A stretch of DNA of 64,000 nt from Perognathus longimembris pacificus (Eukaryota; Chordata; Mammalia; Rodentia; Heteromyidae): the NCBI RefSeq assembly GCF_023159225.1, contig NC_063172.1:45141832-45205831 (forward strand), given 5' to 3'. The position numbers and the translations under genes were made by a program. The notes under the pieces were generated by a model. The model did no database searches. It was not told where the DNA came from and saw only the letters and a program-made list of their open reading frames with translations. Shown here in pieces: positions 57,996 through 64,000 of the stretch; position 1 is the first letter of the stretch; each line of letters begins with the position of its first letter.

Positions 57996-59039
57996 GCATC
58001 AGTACATTATGTTAAAATTGAACTATATAACTTGAGGGTAGGGATGGGATGAGGTTTGGGGAAAGATGGGGGTGAAAAAAGAGATGACATCAATTAGGAT
58101 GCATTGTACTCCTAAGCTGCCTTCTGGAATCGAAGCCCCTTAAGTACAACTACTTAATTTAAAAAAAAATTTAAGTTAAAACATCAGGAAAAATGAATTA
58201 ATTTTTAAAAAGTCTAAAGTAGTATTGTGTTAGTTAAAGCACTGTAATAAGTCATGCAAAAATGCTAATGATGCCAAAAAATTGTGCCACTAAATGTAGG
58301 GACAATGCTGACATGTATAAATAATGAAGGAGTGAAGGGAGAAGACAGCATGCAGAAAAATGGTCTGAGCCTGGAAGTCACAAAACCTCAAGACTCCAAA
58401 TTGGAACAGAAACGTCATGTTTTGTGAGCACTATAAATCAGAAGTCTCCAAATGCCAGGCGGCACACTGAATTCAACCCACAAATGTGTTTGGTTTGGCC
58501 CACACTGTGTTTTAAAAATAGGAAATTTCCCATCCAGAAAAAAAAATACAACTGGATTTCCAGCTTCTAAAAACTCAGAAGATCTGGCAAATATCTTCAC
58601 GGCCAACAGAGTAGGCATCGGGCCAGGCTGAGCACAGACTGCATTCTTGGAGAAGCCCCCATTTCTTCCACTCACCCTATTTCCAGCCAGTTCTCTTCTA
58701 TGCCCAGCATACTTCATTTTCCCACCATGATGAAAAAGCTACCTGAGTCCAGCTTCTAGTCCTTCTTCTTGGAATCAGAGAGCTAGTTTTTGACTTTCAT
58801 ATCCACACACCTGTGACACACTGTGAGCCCCATGTTTTGGGATAGAAAACCTCAACCAGAAGCCTTGCCACCACTTAAGTCTACGATCCTTCAGGTAGCC
58901 ATTGGATTCAAGCTCAATGTATTTATCCTGTCCCTGGAATTTTACTGTGTAGGACAGCCCAGGAAAATCCCACCCAGTATTTTTGCTGCCAGTGGCTACG
59001 GTCCCTCTAACGCTTAGGGAACACCTAATCATTTGATCA
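57992..59039. other. Unassigned intergenic-like DNA
   Basis: No gene or repeat recognised. Confidence 0.5.
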
Positions 59040-59164
59040 TCCTCCCCCTCTTCCTCCTTCTTTCTCCCTTCCTCTACCCCTCCCCTTTCACTTCTCTGTC
59101 GTTTATGTAATTGTCTATTCTTCTCTCCTTCTCCTTCTCTTCTTCTCTCCTCTTTCTTCTTCTT

Positions 59165-59400
59165 TCAGGGGGTATCAGTTTGGGGACTTGAACTCAGAGC
59201 CTGAGCCCTGTCCCTTAGCATTTTCTGGTCCAGGCTGGCACTCTCCCACTTGAACCATAGCTCTACTTGTAGCATTTTTTTCTGGTTCATTGGAGATACA
59301 ATTCTCACAAACTTTCCTGCCTGAGCTGAGTATGAACTGCGATCTTTACATCAAACATCCAGAGTAGCTAAGATCACAGGCATATACCACCATACTGGTT
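59165..59400 (-). mobile_element. SINE, B1-like head with ID-like right arm
   Basis: GGGGACTTGAACTCAGAGCC to AAGATCACAGGCATATACCA. The tail side continues into a 120-bp TC-rich tract (59040-59165). Confidence 0.87.
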
Positions 59401-59407
59401 TTAATTA

Positions 59408-59466
59408 TTCTATATCTATCTGTCTGTCTTTCTGTCTTTCTACCTATCTGTCTATCTATCTGTCTA
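59408..59466. repeat. TCTG/TCTA tetranucleotide repeat
   Basis: Mixed CTGT and CTAT units sit at the tail of the following minus-strand SINE. Confidence 0.9.
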
Positions 59467-59695
59467 TGGTCCTAGGGCTTGAACTCAGAGCTTGGGTGCT
59501 GTCCCTGAACTCTATTGCTCAAGGCTGGTGCTCTTCCACTTGTGCCATATCTTCATTTCTGGCTTTTTTGGGGTAGTTAATTGGAGATAAGAACGTCTAT
59601 AGACATTCCTGTCCAGGTTGGCTTTGAACAACAATCTTCAGATCTCAGCCTCCTGAGTAGCTGGAATTACAGGTGTGAGCCACAAGTACCTGGTT
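59467..59695 (-). mobile_element. SINE, B1-like head with ID-like right arm
   Basis: GGTCCTAGGGCTTGAACTCA to GGAATTACAGGTGTGAGCCA. Same orientation as the SINE just to the left. Confidence 0.9.
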
Positions 59696-60078
59696 CATCT
59701 CCTCATTCTTTATTAGAAGATTACTAGGCCAGGCCTGAGGTACAGATAAAGTAGAACCCAGCTCAGCTTTAAGAAATGGGGAGTCTGATCCCGGTACTAC
59801 AAAAGTCCTTCAAGTTTCAGTTAACTGATGAATTCCAAAAAGGGAAAGCCTTCTGAGGCCAGGTCCTTGGAAAGAGGAGCTAGGCAATGATATTCCATGA
59901 CTGTGGTTTAAAATTAGCTCTCTCTCATAGAGATATCACAATAGCTTGTCAGACATAGACAAACTGAACTCTGTTGTGTTCTTTGTCAGGGGATTCTCTT
60001 CAAATTAGAGGATGGCCTATCAAAAAGTGTTCCTTCTAGCTGGCTAGTCTGAAAATATATAGTTTAATATAACAGTGC

Positions 60079-60316
60079 AACTGGGCACCAGTGGCTCACG
60101 CCTACAATCCTAGCTATACAGGAGGAGGAGATTTGAGGATCAAAGGCTGAAGCCAGCCCAGGCAGGAAAGTCCATAAGGCTCTTATCTCCAATTAAGCAC
60201 CAAAAAGCCTGACGTGGAGCTGTGGTTCATGTGGTATAGTATCAGCCTTGCACAATAAAGCTAAAGAACCATGCACAAGCACTGAGTTCAAACCCCAGTA
60301 CCTATGCAAAAAAAGA
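60079..60316 (+). mobile_element. SINE, B1-like head with ID-like right arm
   Basis: AACTGGGCACCAGTGGCTCA to GAGTTCAAACCCCAGTACCT, with an A tail. Confidence 0.9.
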
Positions 60317-60434
60317 AATTGATGGGTGAGCTACAGTTTCAACAGGACAGGGTCTGAGTAAGAGTCATGAATTTCTAAAATATCATTCTAATGAGCCTGA
60401 AGCACAGTGACTAAAAATTAAAAATATCTACACC

Positions 60435-60597
60435 ATCTCTCACTTGAACCACACCACCAGCGCTTTTTTTGCCTTTGTTAGTTTTCAGATAGTATCTTAT
60501 GCTTTTGGCTGAGGACTGGCCTCAGAGTACGATCCTCCTACGTACGCCTCCCACAGAGCTAGGATGATAGGGTCACACAACCACCACTGGCTTTGAA
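60435..60597 (-). mobile_element. Diverged B1-like SINE
   Basis: CACTTGAACCACACCACCAG, then GAGTACGATCCTCCTACGTA and CACAACCACCACTGGC. Right-arm end missing. Confidence 0.6.
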
Positions 60598-60997
60598 ATC
60601 TTTTCAGAAGTGGTGAAGGAGGCTACCAAAGTGAGGAGAATGGTCTCTTTCTGCTAAGGGCTGATCAAAGGTAAACAAATCTACAGGCACATCCACAAAG
60701 CTTGGAAACATACCTGAGTTCATCAGCTAAATGGTTGGACAGTCAAATGCCCCATGGACATTGAAGTTGGAGTACACTGTCCGTGAACTGAACTTTGATT
60801 CTGCCGCTCAGCAGAATGGGCTTTTTCCTCAGGGTGGCAGAACAGTTGTGATGATTAAATAAGTTAATAATGCCAAATGCTGAGAATAGTGTCTTATACT
60901 TATTAAGTAGTCAGCAAGGATCAGCTTTTATTATTGCTTCGCTTTGTATAGAACTGGGGCCTGAATGCTTGGGTGCCCTCAACATTTTTGTGATGAA

Positions 60998-61231
60998 AGC
61001 TGGGTGCTGGTGGCTCACACCTGTAATCTTAGCTAACTCAGGATGTTGAGATCTGAGGATTTCAGTTCAAAGCCTCCCTGGACAGGAAAGTCTGTGAGAC
61101 TTATCTCCAATAAACTCCTCAGAAAAAGCCCAAAGTGGCACTGTGGCTATAGTGCTAGCCTGGGGCACAAAGAAGCTCAGAGACCATGCCCAGGATGTGA
61201 GTTCAAGCCCCAGGACTGGCAAAAAAAAATC
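60998..61231 (+). mobile_element. SINE, B1-like head with ID-like right arm
   Basis: AGCTGGGTGCTGGTGGCTCA to GTTCAAGCCCCAGGACTGGC and an A9 tail. A few bases are lost around the right-arm start. Confidence 0.9.
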
Positions 61232-61344
61232 AAAATTTTATGGATGAATTCCTAGCCCTCAGTGTGATGATAATTTGCAAATGGAGGACTGAGGAGACCA
61301 TTAGATCAATGGGATGAAGGCCCTTGTAAGAAATCTTGTGAAGA

Positions 61345-61390
61345 TGGGTATGCCTGTAATCCTAGCTACACAGGAGGTGGAGCTCTATTC
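61345..61390 (+). mobile_element. Short B1-like head fragment
   Basis: GGTATGCCTGTAATCCTAGC, then ACACAGGAGGTGGAGCTC is a truncated head with no linker or right arm visible. Confidence 0.55.
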
Positions 61391-61541
61391 TCCAGGGGCT
61401 CCCTTTCCCCTTCCACCTGAGACGACACAGAGATAAGATGGCCAGCAATAAACAAGGAAGCAGGGGGCCTTCAATAAATTGAATCTGCCAACATTTGACT
61501 ATGGATTCCCCATTCCTGTAACTGAGAGACAAATGTCTGTG

Positions 61542-61546
<5 letters not shown>

Positions 61547-61599
<53 letters not shown>
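61547..61599. repeat. (GT)n microsatellite
   Basis: About 26 GT units. Confidence 0.97.
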
Positions 61600-61600
<1 letters not shown>

Positions 61601-62234
61601 TAGCAATCTGAATGGGAAAAGATCATATAGGGTTCAAAAAGCATTGCATTTGGGAACTTGTCAATCTAAATGATGAGAAATAACATTGGTGTTCAATCAT
61701 ACCACATTTTCCCCTGTATAAATCACAGGATGGCTTGAAAAGTGGGAGGAGGGGGGGAGATTGGCATGAAGGTATGAGGAACGCCATTCAAAATAACAGG
61801 AATATAATGCAGTGCATGAAAATAAGACCTCAATATGAGAGGCTTACTCTCTTACCAAAAAAAAACAAACAAAAAAAAAACAAAAACAAAAACAAATGCA
61901 GAGCCCCCCTATCAGGAGCATGAAAGCTCAACAATGATAGCTTAATGCAAGACCTTGGAAGATCTGCTTCTCATTCAATTTAGCCAAAAGAGAATTCACT
62001 CACATTCTTCTTCCTAAATGGAGTTCCTTTGAGCAGGAAAGAGATCACATAAATTCTTAGGTATTCAATCCCCCTAGAAAGCATCTCTGTCTCCAGAGTA
62101 AATTCAACTTATTTTTCCCCCAAAAGTACAGCATCCATGAAGCACTTCAGGGAAAGCAAATTAGGTTAGTTGTTTTTTTCCCAAGTCTCCTTATTTTTTC
62201 ATATTTTTTACATATATATGTGTATATGTATATT

Positions 62235-62455
62235 TTTGGTGCTGGCATTGGAGCTTGAACTCAGGGCTTCACACTCGCTTGGCTTTTTCATTCAAGGCTG
62301 ATGCTTTACCACTTGAGTCAGAGCTCAACTTCCTTGCTTAATTGGAGATAAGTCTCATGGACTTTTCTGCCAAAGCTGGCTTCAAACCTTGATCCTCAGA
62401 TCTCAGCCTCCAGAGTAGCTAAGATCACAGGCGCAAGCCATAAGTGCCTGTCATT
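62235..62455 (-). mobile_element. SINE, B1-like head with ID-like right arm
   Basis: TTTGGTGCTGGCATTGGAGC, CTTTACCACTTGAGTCAGAG, then AGAGTAGCTAAGATCACAGG. An AT-rich simple repeat on the tail side. Confidence 0.85.
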
Positions 62456-62774
62456 GTGTGCTTGATTTTTTTGATCACTTATTTAGTGAATGAGGGAAGG
62501 TAAGGAAGGAAAGGAAGTTGACGACTATGATGTGTCTGCTTTCAAGTAATTTATGACTTATGAGAAATAAGTAATACTCTGAAACTTTTATTTGTAAACT
62601 TTAACTTTATAAAGAAAGCCATTACATGTTACTATCTCTTTTGGATTAAGAACTTCATTGCTCTCTTGAAACTCTGTATTAACTGCAGCAAAGCAATCTC
62701 AAATTATTCTTCCAGAAACAGTTTAGTCATCTGCATACCTGCTCTGTGCATCATTGTGTATTTTGTAGGGGGAA

Positions 62775-62855
62775 AAAAATCTACCTCAGTGGCAGAGTGC
62801 TTGCCTAGAATTCACAAAGCTATAGGTTAGATCTCTGGCACTGAAAAAAAATATA
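62775..62855 (+). mobile_element. ID-type SINE monomer
   Basis: CCTCAGTGGCAGAGTGCTTG, CCTAGAATTCACAAAGC, GGTTAGATCTCTGGCACTG, then A9: a tRNA-derived ID element with A- and B-box-like words and its own A tail. Confidence 0.75.
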
Positions 62856-63288
62856 GATAGGTTATGCTTCTTTCTGTAAATGACCAAACGCTAGGGTTTC
62901 ATGTCTACTCAATGACTGTATGTCTGTTTATACATATATGTTGTGTTGTGTTTATGCATGTGTAGATATTTGTCTGTCTGTCTGTCCGTTTGTCTCTAAG
63001 CTAGGAAAATAGGGCAATGGATTTGAATTCCTTCCATAAGTCAATATTCCGATTTGAATGCAAAGTATAAACCTTGCACAAGAGGTCAAGTTTACCATCT
63101 GGAGTATGAGGAATAACTTTGAGCCCTGATTTTGAGAACTAAGCTTGGGCTTATTTCAAGTTATTTTGCTTTTGCCATTTTAATGATTTTTTTGGTCATT
63201 AGAAAGAGCAACACATATTCTGCCATTAATTAAAATTAAATGCCTCTTTTTCTGCAGATACCTGTAAGTCTATTGGACCTGTAAACTG

Positions 63289-63335
<47 letters not shown>

Positions 63336-64000
63336 AAATTGACTTTTCCTAGACTTCATTTGAGCATGCAGACACAAGTCTTTCTATTCTCTGAGTCCCA
63401 GGCTGCGGTCATTAATGCTAATGGACTTTATATGCATGCACGCTGAGGGGCAATAAGCTCCTTAAACACCTTTTTAATGGAACATTTTTGTGTTTTTCCA
63501 TTCCTCCTTATACACTCCCATTTGAACATTCTCTTCTCAATTGGTGTTCCCAAAGCATGTAGTTCTTATTCTTTATGGAACCCTACCACTCAAAGGAGAG
63601 CTTAACTTTTCTTCTTTATTCATCATTTCTGGGAAAAGTAGCATGCTGAAGTCATTACTACTGTATTCGATTTTCTGCTTTCAGAGCAAAAACTTAGATG
63701 TTGCTTTTGTTTCAGCCCTCTACTTTCCAGCAAACGTATTCAATGCACAGACTATTTTTTTATCCTCCTGAAGACTTGCTAGCCAGAAGTTAATTAAGTA
63801 ATGAACACATATTTACCCCCAAGAGGTTAAAAGTTTCTTTACTTTAACCTGGAAATAAACAGGCATGCATTTCAACTTTCTCCTGTTATACTACCTTTAT
63901 TTGTTATGCTTTAAGAAAGGTTATCCCCCCATACATTTTTTTTAAAACTACCTATTTTATAGAACTTCATCGAAATGTTCAAATTTAGAACATCAAAGTT
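62856..64000. other. Unassigned low-repeat DNA at the window edge
   Basis: Holds the (GT)n at 63290-63332. The following 63370-63480 has a mixed homeodomain-like word set and could be a conserved element. Confidence 0.45.
63290..63332. repeat. (GT)n microsatellite
   Basis: About 21 GT units. Confidence 0.97.

Overview
This window looks like nuclear DNA from a rodent, most likely a heteromyid or other castorimorph (pocket mouse, kangaroo rat, beaver side of the tree). The evidence is the dense load of two related SINE types: a tRNA-like ID head, or a B1/7SL-like head, each fused to the same right arm. Other evidence is an L1 with a rodent-like ORF2 end, several ERV LTRs, and one recognisable mammalian coding exon. 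The species is inferred from repeat style and was not confirmed by a search.

The only protein-coding sequence I can name is the first coding exon of COL25A1 (transmembrane collagen XXV), on the minus strand at 27247-27528, with a GC-rich promoter-like flank at about 27.5-28.6 kb. If that is right, 1-27.2 kb is intron 1 and 28.6-64 kb lies upstream of the gene. The exon carries an in-frame TGA at codon 13, where I recall Arg in the human protein. An in-frame Met at codon 31 lies just before the membrane segment.

Layout. 0-9 kb: intron-like DNA with SINEs and an ERV2-like solo LTR (1.3-1.9 kb). 9.1-13 kb: a nest of ERV LTRs in mirrored orientation, with an L1 piece and a clean gammaretrovirus-type solo LTR. 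13-19.5 kb: AT-rich intron with a decayed ERV-L pol remnant near 15.8-17.1 kb. 19.5-27.2 kb: SINEs and mostly unassigned intron. 27.2-28.6 kb: COL25A1 exon and promoter with a (TA)n tract. 28.6-34.5 kb: SINE-rich. 34.5-37.4 kb: unassigned. 37.4-38.35 kb: a GC-rich block with clustered ETS-type and AP-1-type motifs. 38.4-47.45 kb: a 9 kb GC-rich tandem array built from two small modules, containing an internal 2.2-2.3 kb duplication and a 500-N assembly gap. 47.45-49.75 kb: a 5'-truncated, broken L1 joined directly to the array. 49.75-64 kb: a second copy of a 265-bp sequence also found at 32.96 kb, then SINEs, microsatellites and unassigned intergenic DNA.

The most interesting points are the array with its motif-rich left border, the COL25A1 nonsense codon, repeated octamer-like motifs upstream of COL25A1, and two tiny tailless ID insertions with target-site duplications. 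I see no rRNA, functional tRNA, CRISPR array or bacterial-type operon.
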